Assembly: GCF_002355275.1 (NCBI RefSeq)
Contig: NZ_CP023449.1
Location: forward strand, 1,962,001 to 2,026,000
DNA: 64,000 nt
From: Rhizorhabdus dicambivorans
Lineage (GTDB): Bacteria > Pseudomonadota > Alphaproteobacteria > Sphingomonadales > Sphingomonadaceae
Reading direction: 5' to 3'
Of this stretch, positions 1-8,466 are shown one piece after another (position 1 is the first letter of the stretch; every line of letters begins with the position of its first letter). The position numbers and the translations under genes were made by a program. The notes beneath the pieces were generated by a model that was not told the origin of the DNA, made no database searches, and saw only the letters and a program-made list of their open reading frames with translations.

Positions 1-185
1 ACAGCCCCGCCGAACGGATCGCCATGGGCGAGCGCGGCCGGGCGGCCGTGGAGAGCCGCTACAGCTGGACCAGCCAGCGCCAGAATCTCCTCGATTTCTA
101 CGGAAGCCTCGTCCGGCCGCCGGCGGCCCCGCCGATGCCGAACAACAACTCCTCTTCGGACCTGGAGGCGGAAAAGAGCCTATGA
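1..185 (+). CDS. Glycosyltransferase, C-terminal fragment
   Basis: The frame starting at base 3 gives 60 residues up to a TGA at 183-185; the rest of the gene lies before the window. The piece includes AERIAMGERGRAAVESRYSW followed by a helix-like stretch and LLDFYGSL, which resembles the last helices of GT-B (GT4/group 1) glycosyltransferases. The tail after that is low-complexity and Asn/Ser-rich. Its stop overlaps the ATG of the Wzz-like gene (ATGA), so it is translationally coupled to the polysaccharide operon. It would add a sugar to the lipid-linked repeat unit. The family call rests on a short tail and is tentative. Confidence 0.55.
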   Translation, partial: SPAERIAMGERGRAAVESRYSWTSQRQNLLDFYGSLVRPPAAPPMPNNNSSSDLEAEKSL

Positions 186-1591
186 TCGTCGATCTCGAAC
201 CGATGGAGGGCTCGCCCGCCGTGCGGCGCCGTTTCGCGCAGCCCGGCTACCTCTTCACCTTCGCGACCGAGCGGGCGCGGCTGATGGGCATCGTCGCGGG
301 CGCCGTGCTGGCGCTCGTGCTGCTCTACCTGCTGCTGGCCACGCGCGAGTACAGCGCCCGCTCGATGGTGATCATCGATCCGCGCAAGCAGGAGACCACC
401 AAGAGCGATCCGGTGCTGTCGGGGCTGGAGCCCGACGCCACCGTGGTGGAGACCGAACTGCAGATGCTCCAGTCGCGCTCGCTGGCGGAACAGGTCGGCA
501 AGGATCTCGGCCTCGATCGGGACAGCTCGTTTGTCGAGCCACCCTCGGGCCTGCTCCATAGCCTCAAGTCGATGGTCCGGGGCGGGGAGGAGAATGATCC
601 GAACCGGGCGATGACCGACAAGCTGCTTGGCGGGCTCAAGGTGGCGCGGGTCGGCACCAGCTATGCGATCTCGATCAACTGGAGCGGCGACGAGCCGGGT
701 CTCGCCGCGCGCATCGCCAACCAATATGCCCAGCGCTACATCATCAATCAGGTCGACACCAAGGACAGCGCCACCGCGCAGGTCAACAGCAAGATCCGCG
801 ACCGGCTCGACGAGATACGCGAGCAGTTGACCGATGCCGAGGCGAAGGTGGTCGCCTTCCGGCAGAAGACCGGGCTGATCAGCGCCATGGATCCGGCCAA
901 CAGTTCAATCCAGATCAGCGGCCTCGGCCAGCAGATGGCGCTGGCCCGTGCCCAGGCCGCCGAGCAGGCGGCGCTGCTGGCCGCCGCCCAGCGTGCCAAT
1001 GGCGCTGCTTCGCCCGCCGCGCAGGCGTCGCAGGTGATCCAGGCGCTGCGCGCCCAGCAGGGCGGGATCGAGGCGCGCGCCGCCGAACTCAACACGCGCT
1101 ACGGGCCGCAGCACCCGCTGGTCCAGCAGGTCGCCGAACAGCAGCGCGACATCCAGGCGCTGATCGACGGCGAAGTGGCACGGGCCAACCGCGCAGCTCA
1201 GGACGCTGCCCGTGCCGCCGCCTCGGCGGCCGGCAGCCGGGCCGGGTCGAGCGCATCGAGTCTCGGTGCCGCGCAGGGCAGCTTCGCCGCGAACAACGTC
1301 GCCACCACCCGCCTTGCAGAGCTGGAGCGCGACGCCGCCGCGTTGACCGCGCTCTACCAGTCCTATCTCAGCCGCTACAAGGAAACCGGGGTAGAGGTGG
1401 GCATGCAGACGCCCGACGCCCGGATCATCAGCCGCGCCGTGCCTCCGTTCGATCCCTCGACACCCAATGTGCCACTCACCATCGCGCTGGGCCTGCTGCT
1501 CGCGCTGTTCGCCGCGATCGGCGCCGCGATCATCGCCGAACTGATGCTGTTCGTGAAACTCAAGCGCGACGAGGCCGCGCTTGTCGCCTGA
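182..1591 (+). CDS. Wzz/GumC-like polysaccharide chain-length/export protein
   Basis: 469 residues. It has an N-terminal cytoplasmic stretch, a first membrane segment at about 35-53, a long periplasmic part with Ala/Gln-rich coiled coil (about 190-350), a proline-rich PxxPSTPNVP element and a second membrane segment near 428-450. This is the architecture of polysaccharide co-polymerases (Wzz, GumC, ExoP N-domain). No C-terminal BY-kinase domain (Walker motifs, Tyr cluster) is present, so it is the GumC-like kinase-less form. The family sets chain length and helps couple polymerisation to export at the inner membrane. The ATG overlaps the upstream stop and the next gene starts 11 bases before its end, so it sits inside a tight operon. 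Confidence 0.88.
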   Translation: MIVDLEPMEGSPAVRRRFAQPGYLFTFATERARLMGIVAGAVLALVLLYLLLATREYSARSMVIIDPRKQETTKSDPVLSGLEPDATVVETELQMLQSRSLAEQVGKDLGLDRDSSFVEPPSGLLHSLKSMVRGGEENDPNRAMTDKLLGGLKVARVGTSYAISINWSGDEPGLAARIANQYAQRYIINQVDTKDSATAQVNSKIRDRLDEIREQLTDAEAKVVAFRQKTGLISAMDPANSSIQISGLGQQMALARAQAAEQAALLAAAQRANGAASPAAQASQVIQALRAQQGGIEARAAELNTRYGPQHPLVQQVAEQQRDIQALIDGEVARANRAAQDAARAAASAAGSRAGSSASSLGAAQGSFAANNVATTRLAELERDAAALTALYQSYLSRYKETGVEVGMQTPDARIISRAVPPFDPSTPNVPLTIALGLLLALFAAIGAAIIAELMLFVKLKRDEAALVA

Positions 1592-2870
1592 ACGGGTCGC
1601 ACCAGCCGGTCCGGCGGCAGGCGGAGGCGGGGCTGCGCGGCCGTCCGCGCATCCGCGCGGCGGCGCGCTGCAGGGCGGGCTGTGGGGGCTATGGCTCGGC
1701 TGCGGGCCGCTGATCCTCTTCCTCGGCGCGCCTGCCCGCATCCCGATCTACCTCTACGGTCAGGTCGATACCCGGCTGGAGACGCCGCAGGCCAAGGCGC
1801 TGACCATCCTCGTCATCCTGCTCGGGCTGGTCCCCGCGCTGGCGACGCTGATCGGCTCGCGGATCAGGCCCGCCCAGGCACTGCCTTTCCTTGCCATCGC
1901 GACGATGATCCTGTTCGCGATCACGCTCAGCCTGGTCGGCACCCATGAACGCGCGGATATCGTCAAGCCGCTGCTCGGCCTCTACGTCTTCGGGCTGGTC
2001 GTCCTGCTCGCTTCGGCGGAAACCCGCGACGAAGCATTCCTGCATAATCTGCTGGTCGGCTATGCGGCGATGCATGCGTTGGCCGCCATCGTCGCGCTGA
2101 TCGACGGCAATTTCCTCTATGGCCGCTTCATGGGCCGCCTTGGCCCCAATTATTGGGGATCGGTCTGCGCCTATGGCCTGCTTGCGGCGACCGCCGCACG
2201 GCATCGGTGGGTGTTCCTGCTGCTCGCCGCGATCGACATGGTCACGCTGCTCGCCTCGCAGAACCGTACCGCGATGCTGGCGCTGATCGTCGGCGGCACG
2301 CTGTTGATGATTCTGGCCTATATACGGTCTGGCATTGCCGGGCGGCTGTGGATGTGGCTGGCGGCGATGGCCGGCTCGGTCGCGCTGCTGTTCGCGATGC
2401 CGACCCTGCTCAGCAAGGTGTTCATGGTCGACGATCCCCGCCGCGGCCTCGATTCGGGCGGCACCGGCCGTGCGGAGGCCTGGAAGGAGGCGTGGGCGCT
2501 GGTCGAGCAGCACCCGTTGCTCGGCGTCGGCTATCGCCACCACGAACAATATATCACCGCCGCCTCCTCGGCCCACCAGGCCTATCTGGCGACCACCGCC
2601 GACATGGGCGTGCTCGGCCTGCTCGTCTTTCTGCTGTTCCTGTTCGCCGGCCTCGGCACGGCGATCTACAAGGCGGTGGTCCACCGTTCCAAGGCCTATG
2701 CCGCGCTAGCCGCGCTGCTGCTCGGCTATGCCGTTCAGGGCCTTGCCGAGCAGCGCGCGATCAACTTCGCCAACTCAATCTCGCTGATGATGATCATCGC
2801 CGTCGCCCTCGCGACCCGGCTGACCCTGCCGGCCTCACCGCCCCGTTTCCGGATGCCTGTCCATGCTTGA
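1581..2870 (+). CDS. O-antigen ligase/polymerase family protein (Wzy/WaaL-like)
   Basis: 429 residues with about ten to twelve hydrophobic segments and a large periplasmic loop. The loop contains GTGRAEAWKEAW, VGYRHHEQYI and SAHQAYLATTADMGVLG, the Wzy_C pattern in which a periplasmic HxxxL/HQAYL follows an Arg-rich stretch. Family members polymerise undecaprenyl-linked repeats or ligate polymer to lipid A. Next to a chain-length protein and acyltransferases, a polymerase role is more likely. The start is TTG at 1581; the N-terminal 35 residues are Gly/Ala/Pro-rich and no ATG lies before the first membrane segment, so the start is uncertain. It overlaps the previous gene by 11 bases and the next by 8. 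Confidence 0.82.
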   Translation: MSPERVAPAGPAAGGGGAARPSAHPRGGALQGGLWGLWLGCGPLILFLGAPARIPIYLYGQVDTRLETPQAKALTILVILLGLVPALATLIGSRIRPAQALPFLAIATMILFAITLSLVGTHERADIVKPLLGLYVFGLVVLLASAETRDEAFLHNLLVGYAAMHALAAIVALIDGNFLYGRFMGRLGPNYWGSVCAYGLLAATAARHRWVFLLLAAIDMVTLLASQNRTAMLALIVGGTLLMILAYIRSGIAGRLWMWLAAMAGSVALLFAMPTLLSKVFMVDDPRRGLDSGGTGRAEAWKEAWALVEQHPLLGVGYRHHEQYITAASSAHQAYLATTADMGVLGLLVFLLFLFAGLGTAIYKAVVHRSKAYAALAALLLGYAVQGLAEQRAINFANSISLMMIIAVALATRLTLPASPPRFRMPVHA

Positions 2871-4809
2871 TGTCGCCGAGCCCCGTTCCGAGGCGACCCG
2901 CCCGGCGCCAGCAGCACCCGAAAAGGTGAAGGCAGCCGCCTATCGGCCCGATATCGACGGCCTGCGCACCGTGGCGGTTCTGTCCGTCGTCGTCTTCCAT
3001 CTCGGCACCAGCGTGCTGTCGGGCGGCTTCGTCGGGGTGGACGTCTTCTTCGTCATCTCGGGCTATCTGATCACCGGCACGCTGTTGCTGGCGCGCGGCG
3101 GCTATGCCCAGGGCCTGGCCGATTTCTACAAGCGGCGGATCAAGCGCATCTTCCCGGCATTGTTCGTCGTCTATGCGGCGGTGATGGCCTTCGCCTTCGC
3201 GACTTTGTTCGCGGACGAAACGCGCGGGATCGCGTTGACGACGGTTGCCTCGATCTTCTTCGTCTCGAACATCCTGTTCTTCTCGTCGAGCGGCTATTTC
3301 GACGGCGGGCTCGACAGCAATCCGCTGCTCCACACCTGGTCGCTCTCGGTGGAGGAGCAGTTCTACATCTTCTTCCCGCTGCTGCTGTTCTTCAGCCGCA
3401 GATGGGCGCCGCGCATGCGTATCGCGCTGGTCGCCGCCGTGGCGCTGGTCAGCTTCGTCGCCTCGGCCTGGCGGGTGCAGGAGGATATGAACGCCGCCTT
3501 CTACCTGGTCCAGTACCGCACATGGGAACTGGCGCTGGGATCGCTGCTCGCCATGGGTGCCTTTCCGGAAGCGCGATCGGCGCTGATCGCGCAGATCGAG
3601 ACGCTGGTGGGGCTCGCGCTGATCGCGGCGGCGGTGGTCCTCTATGACAGGACCACGCCCTTTCCCGGGCCGGCGGCACTGCTGCCGTGCATCGGATCGG
3701 CGCTGGTCATCCATGGCGGCACCGCGCATCGAACGCTGGTGGGCAGCGTGCTCTCGACGCCGCCGGCGCGTTTCATCGGGCTGATCTCCTATTCGCTCTA
3801 TCTGTGGCATTGGCCGATCATCGTCTTCTACCGTAGCTTTGATCACCGGCTGACGATGGTCGATCGCGGCTGGCTGCTGATCGCCAGCATCATCCTGGCG
3901 ACGCTCAGCTGGTATCTGGTCGAACAGCCGTTCCGCGCCCGCGACAGGCTGCAGGGGTCGAAGCGGGTGATCCTCGGCGGGCTGGTGGCAATGGTGCTGG
4001 CCTCGGCGGCAGCGCTCGGCGCAGCGAAGATCAGCGCGACGTTCTGGCCGATCTCGCCGGCCGCACGGCAGGTGCTCTCCTATCTGGATTCGGACGGTCA
4101 GAGCGAAGGGATGCGGACCGGCACCTGCTTCCTCGCCTCGCAGGCGGCGTTCGACAGTTTCGATCGCAAGGCCTGCCTCGCGACCGTGCCGGGCAAGCGC
4201 AACATCCTGCTGATCGGTGACAGCCACGGTGCCCATTTCTATCATGGGCTCGCCGCCGCGCTGCCCGACTATCATATCCTCCAGGCGACGGCATCGGGGT
4301 GCAAGCCGTTGCTCACCAACCATGGCGAGAAGCGCTGCGTTGCGCTGATGCACTATATCTTCAACGAATTCGTGCCGGCCCATAAGCTCGACGGCGTCGT
4401 CATTTCGGCGCGCTGGCAGAAGGACGAGGCCGAGGCGGCGGTCGCGGCCGCCCGCGCGCTGCGGCGGTTCGTCCCGCATGTCGTCGTGTCCGGGCCGATC
4501 GTCGAATATGATGTGGCGCTGCCGCGCGTGCTGGCCCGCAACATCGATTATGGCGAGTCGATCGCCGGCCACCGCGTCGCCGAGATCCGGAAGGTCGATC
4601 GCAGCTTTGCCCAGGCCTTCGCCAAGGCGCGCTTGCCCTATGTCTCGCCCTATGGCGCGGCCTGCCATCCGGAATGCGATGTCTGGGCGCGCCCGGGCGT
4701 GCCGCTTCAGTTCGACTATGGCCATATGACGGCGGAGGGCTCGAAGCTGATCGTCGGCCGGCTGGGGCCCGCGATCCGAGCCGGGCTGGGCGGGCAGGAG
4801 CCGCGTTGA
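2863..4809 (+). CDS. Acyltransferase-3/SGNH fusion O-acetyltransferase (OafA-like)
   Basis: 648 residues. Residues about 25-370 form the multi-helix acyltransferase-3 domain, starting with YRPDIDGLRTVAVLSVVVFH and containing GGFVGVDVFFVISGYLI and the SVEEQFYIFFP motif. A linker leads to a periplasmic SGNH domain at about 440-640 with G452-D453-S454-H455 (nucleophile Ser454) and D618-x-x-H621. Proteins of this AT3-SGNH class move acetyl groups from the cytoplasm to glycans at the periplasmic face. All catalytic residues are visible. The ATG is 6 bases inside the upstream gene, so it is coupled to the polysaccharide operon and presumably acetylates that polymer. Confidence 0.92.
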   Translation: MLDVAEPRSEATRPAPAAPEKVKAAAYRPDIDGLRTVAVLSVVVFHLGTSVLSGGFVGVDVFFVISGYLITGTLLLARGGYAQGLADFYKRRIKRIFPALFVVYAAVMAFAFATLFADETRGIALTTVASIFFVSNILFFSSSGYFDGGLDSNPLLHTWSLSVEEQFYIFFPLLLFFSRRWAPRMRIALVAAVALVSFVASAWRVQEDMNAAFYLVQYRTWELALGSLLAMGAFPEARSALIAQIETLVGLALIAAAVVLYDRTTPFPGPAALLPCIGSALVIHGGTAHRTLVGSVLSTPPARFIGLISYSLYLWHWPIIVFYRSFDHRLTMVDRGWLLIASIILATLSWYLVEQPFRARDRLQGSKRVILGGLVAMVLASAAALGAAKISATFWPISPAARQVLSYLDSDGQSEGMRTGTCFLASQAAFDSFDRKACLATVPGKRNILLIGDSHGAHFYHGLAAALPDYHILQATASGCKPLLTNHGEKRCVALMHYIFNEFVPAHKLDGVVISARWQKDEAEAAVAAARALRRFVPHVVVSGPIVEYDVALPRVLARNIDYGESIAGHRVAEIRKVDRSFAQAFAKARLPYVSPYGAACHPECDVWARPGVPLQFDYGHMTAEGSKLIVGRLGPAIRAGLGGQEPR

Positions 4810-4810
4810 C

Positions 4811-5689
4811 ATGCGCGGCAGCCATCTTGCGCTGCTGATCGCCATTGTCGGCGGTTGCGCGGCCTTCGCGGCGGCGGATCGGATCGGCTATCGCGAGCGC
4901 CCGGCCGGTCTCCAGGATGACGCCTGGCTGGCCCGCCACGGCGCATTCGGCCCCGGCCGCGACGTCCGCATCACCGCGCCGCCCGGCGGCTGGGGACGCC
5001 CCCTGCGTGTCCAGGGCGGGCGCCATGTGCTGATCGACGGCCGCAACGAGCTGGTCGGGCGGATGGCGCTGCGCCAGCAGACCGGCTCGGTCACGATCTC
5101 CAACGCGCGTATCTTCATGACCGAGGAAGGCGATGCCATCGCCGTGGCGAGCCGCAACGGCCATGCGCCCGACGTCACCCTGAACAACATCGTCGTCGGC
5201 GGGGTGCGCGGCACGCGGGAGGGGGTTCATTCGGATATCTTCCAGGGGCAGGGGGATATCGGCCGGCTGACCATCAACGATCTGACCGGATCGAGCGGCT
5301 ATCAGGGCATCTTCCTGAAGGGGACGCCGGGGCGTGCGGTCGGCAGCGTCCATCTCAACCGTGTCGTGCTCAGCCACAGCGGGGCGGCGCTCGGTTTCCT
5401 GCTCTGGTTCGGCGACGGAATCCGCAAGCCCGGCGACGTCGCTGCACCGCGCTTCCCGGTCTATCTGAACCAGGTCTATGTGATCCCGCGCCCGGGCGAG
5501 GACCTCAGCCGCTCCATCTACCCTAACAGGGGTATCACCGACGCCCGGGGCCGCGACATCGGCGCCTATTCGACGGACGGCGGACGCACCTGGCGCTGGC
5601 CCCCGGCGGCGAACATTCACGGCGTCGTGATCGCCGGGCCGCCGCCCCGCAGCTTCTACGAACGGCAGGGCCGCGATCGTCACGGCTGA
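4811..5689 (+). CDS. Secreted right-handed parallel beta-helix protein
   Basis: 292 residues. The N-terminus (MRGSHLALLIAIVGGCAAFAA) is a signal peptide; the Cys in GCAAF could suggest a lipobox but the fit is poor. The body has short beta-strand turns with recurring Asn/Asp (VTISNARIFM, VTLNNIVVGG, LTINDLTG, VHLNRVVLSH), typical of pectate-lyase-like beta-helices. No catalytic triad of a named lyase family can be assigned by eye. It starts 1 base after the acyltransferase stop and is the last gene of the plus-strand operon. It may bind, cleave or modify the polysaccharide in the periplasm. Confidence 0.65.
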   Translation: MRGSHLALLIAIVGGCAAFAAADRIGYRERPAGLQDDAWLARHGAFGPGRDVRITAPPGGWGRPLRVQGGRHVLIDGRNELVGRMALRQQTGSVTISNARIFMTEEGDAIAVASRNGHAPDVTLNNIVVGGVRGTREGVHSDIFQGQGDIGRLTINDLTGSSGYQGIFLKGTPGRAVGSVHLNRVVLSHSGAALGFLLWFGDGIRKPGDVAAPRFPVYLNQVYVIPRPGEDLSRSIYPNRGITDARGRDIGAYSTDGGRTWRWPPAANIHGVVIAGPPPRSFYERQGRDRHG

Positions 5690-5936
5690 CGAGTATTCCA
5701 GCGCCCGGCCCATTATTGTTACGGCGAGACGTCCTGCTGGTCATTTCGGCTGCGACGGTGCGATTTTTATTTCAGGATCGTAATATCTATTCTTGCATTT
5801 TCTTCGGCTCATCGCATTTGATGAGTGCGCCACTGCACATTTAACTATTGCTTAACCGGATTGCCGGAAAAGCGCCCTCACCCAAACAGCTTCACGTCTT
5901 GAAAGCCGGGCCTGTCCCGGTGAACGGGGGATTTTT
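5690..5936 (+). promoter_or_regulatory. AT-rich intergenic region upstream of the RTX beta-helix gene
   Basis: A 247-base gap that is clearly more AT-rich than its surroundings. It contains a hairpin at 5808-5825 (stem CTCATC/GATGAG, loop GCATTT) and AT-rich runs around 5763-5800 that could hold a promoter. A purine-rich GGGGGA precedes the GTG at 5937. No specific operator was recognised. Confidence 0.4.
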
Positions 5937-8450
5937 GTGTCCGATCTTGTTGTGAACCTTTCCGCCGGCGCCACCGAGGCCCAGATACAGGCCGCTTTGA
6001 ACGGGCTTGCCGATGGCGGCACGCTCGTCCTCGCGGCGAACCAGACGATCTCGATCCGCAGCGGCCTCGTCATGGATGTTTCGGGCCGGTCGATCAGCTT
6101 CGATCTGAACGGGTCGACCCTGCAGCAGGCCGGCGATGTCAGCGTGCTCACCGTCAAGGGCCAGAACCCCACCGGCCAGTCGGCGACGCTCGGCCATGAC
6201 GATGCGGGACAGCTGACTATCGCCACCGCCGGGGCGCCCAACGCCATCGCGGGCCAGTGGGTGAAGGTCTATTCGGACGATATTCTGCCTCATGATCAGG
6301 GCGATGCGACCCGGCTGGGCCAGGCGATGCAGGTCGTCTCGGTCTCGGGCAATACGCTTACCCTGAAGGGGGAACTGCTCAACGAAGCCAGCTATGCGAC
6401 GAACGTGCGCGTAGCCGCCTATGTCGGCGGCACCCCCACTGTCCAGAACGGCACGATCCGTGGCGATCAGGGCCATGACGATTGGCTGAAGGACCTCGTC
6501 CAGGTCCGCTCGACCGTCCATGCCGATCTCAACCATCTCACCGTGCGCGACGGCAACTCGATGGGCATCAACATCGTCAACTCGGTCCACGCGAAGGTCA
6601 GCCAGACGGCGGTTATCAACCTGACCGACGATCCCGCCACCGGCCATAACGGCTATGGCGTCCACTCGGCATCGAGCACCGGCACCACCGTCGAGGGCCT
6701 CTATGCCGAGCGGGTCCGCCACGCGACCGACGACAATGCAGTGGGTACGGCGGCCGGCGGCACCGATCCCTCCCGCTATGGCGCCGATATCGGCCTGACG
6801 GTCAGCGACGTCGTCGCCTCCAACACCAGCGCGCCGGCCTTCTCCTGGCACAGCGAGGGCCGTGCCGGGCTGGTGACGGACTCGGTGGTGTTCGACAGCT
6901 ATGGGGTGCTCGGCGCGCGCGGCGTCGGCAATGCGATGCGCGACGTCTCGGGCACGGGCAATGCGCGCGGCATCACCTTTTACGAATATGGCGATGGCGA
7001 CGGCCGCGACATCAGCGTCGACAATGTCCACCTGTCCGGGCTCAGCGTCTATGGCTTCACCACCATCGGTGACGCCACCGATAACCGCATTACCGACAGC
7101 ACGTTCGACGTGCTCAGTTCCAAGGTCTGGAACACCAGCGGCAGCAGTCTGCTCAACACGCTGGTCAATATCGTGACCGGGGTGAACCAGGTCAGCGGCG
7201 CGATGACGATCGGCACCGCCGCCGACGACCGGCTGCTCGGCACCGCGCTGGCGGACAGCATCTCGGGCGGCGACGGCAGCGATTATATCTGGGGCGGCGT
7301 CGGTGCCGACCTGCTCAATGGCGGCTCGGGTCGCGATCGCTTCGCCTATCTGTCGGTGGAGGAGGGCGGCGACACGGTGGTCGGCTTCACCGCCGGGGCC
7401 TATGGCGATGCGATCGATCTGTCGGTGATCGCGATCCGCAACGGCTGGACGGGCGACATCTTCGCGGGCGGCTATGTCGCGCTGGTCCAGTCGGGCGCGG
7501 ACACGCTGGTTCGGGTCGATGCCGATGGTGGCGCCAACGGCTTCGTGACGCTCGCCACCCTGCGCGATGTCGATGCCGCCGATGCGCGTGCCACCATATC
7601 GACCGAGATCCGCGTGACGGGCGATCCGGTCGCCAGGCCGGTGGGCGACGTCAATCTGGTCCTGGCCCCGCCGGTCATCGCGCAGAAGCTCACCGGCACC
7701 GCCGGGGCGGATGCGCTGGTTGGAGGGGCCGGCAACGACACGCTGAGCGGCCTCGAGGGTGACGACACCCTGACCGGCGGTGCGGGGGCCGACACGCTCT
7801 ACGGCGGGGCCGGCCGCAACAGCGCGGGCTATGCCGGCGCCGCGGCGTCGGTCACCGTCGATCTTGATGACGGCACCCACAATGGCGGCGAGGCGGCCGG
7901 GGATGTGTTCAGCGGCATCTCGGGCATCATCGGCAGCAATTTCGACGATGTGTTGCGCGGCAGCAGCGGCTCCAACGCGCTCAGTGGCGGGGCGGGCGAC
8001 GACCTGATCGATGGCCGGTCGGGCGCGGACACGCTGTCCGGCGGTTCGGGCAACGACACCATCCTCGGCGGCACCGCAAATGACCGGCTCGATGGCGAGG
8101 CGGGCTCCGACCGGCTGGCGAGCGGCAGCGGCTATGACACGCTGACCGGCGGCGACGGTGTCGATGTCTTCGTCTTCGATCGCGCCGACAGCGGCTGGGA
8201 CACGATCACCGATTTCCGGGGCGACCGGATCGAGCTGGTCGGCTTCGGCGTCACCAGCATGGCGCAGGTCAATTTCATTAGCGGCCCAGCCCCCACGGCG
8301 GTGGGGACGATGCCGACTCTGCTCTACAACAGCAATGACGGTAGCCTGCTGTGGGATGCGGACGGCGCGGGGAAGGGCGTGGCGGCGGTGAAGATCGGGA
8401 TGCTGGGCGACCATCCGACCCTGACCGCCGGCGATTTCCTGTTCGGCTGA
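5937..8450 (+). CDS. Extracellular beta-helix protein with RTX calcium-binding repeats
   Basis: 837 residues from a GTG start preceded by GGGGGA. Residues about 1-410 form a right-handed beta-helix (Asn-rich turns such as VQNGTIRGDQG, NSMGINIVNSVHAKV). RTX nonapeptide repeats (GGxGxDxux) follow in three blocks at about 425-470, 585-630 and 665-745, for example GGAGNDTL, GGAGADTLYGG and GGSGNDTILGG. The end (VFVFDRADSGWDTITDF then a short C-terminal tail) resembles type I secretion signals of RTX proteins. There is no Sec signal. The architecture matches secreted polysaccharide lyases and mannuronan C5-epimerase-like proteins, so it probably acts on the polymer made by the flanking genes. The reaction cannot be assigned, and no type I ABC/HlyD exporter is in the window. 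Confidence 0.85.
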   Translation: MSDLVVNLSAGATEAQIQAALNGLADGGTLVLAANQTISIRSGLVMDVSGRSISFDLNGSTLQQAGDVSVLTVKGQNPTGQSATLGHDDAGQLTIATAGAPNAIAGQWVKVYSDDILPHDQGDATRLGQAMQVVSVSGNTLTLKGELLNEASYATNVRVAAYVGGTPTVQNGTIRGDQGHDDWLKDLVQVRSTVHADLNHLTVRDGNSMGINIVNSVHAKVSQTAVINLTDDPATGHNGYGVHSASSTGTTVEGLYAERVRHATDDNAVGTAAGGTDPSRYGADIGLTVSDVVASNTSAPAFSWHSEGRAGLVTDSVVFDSYGVLGARGVGNAMRDVSGTGNARGITFYEYGDGDGRDISVDNVHLSGLSVYGFTTIGDATDNRITDSTFDVLSSKVWNTSGSSLLNTLVNIVTGVNQVSGAMTIGTAADDRLLGTALADSISGGDGSDYIWGGVGADLLNGGSGRDRFAYLSVEEGGDTVVGFTAGAYGDAIDLSVIAIRNGWTGDIFAGGYVALVQSGADTLVRVDADGGANGFVTLATLRDVDAADARATISTEIRVTGDPVARPVGDVNLVLAPPVIAQKLTGTAGADALVGGAGNDTLSGLEGDDTLTGGAGADTLYGGAGRNSAGYAGAAASVTVDLDDGTHNGGEAAGDVFSGISGIIGSNFDDVLRGSSGSNALSGGAGDDLIDGRSGADTLSGGSGNDTILGGTANDRLDGEAGSDRLASGSGYDTLTGGDGVDVFVFDRADSGWDTITDFRGDRIELVGFGVTSMAQVNFISGPAPTAVGTMPTLLYNSNDGSLLWDADGAGKGVAAVKIGMLGDHPTLTAGDFLFG

Positions 8451-8466
8451 TCGGTGGGGCGATCCA

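Noticed and set aside
7250-8160. Possible DNA tandem repeat or CRISPR array
   Set aside because: The periodicity comes from RTX nonapeptide codons; the DNA repeats are not uniform and have no spacers.
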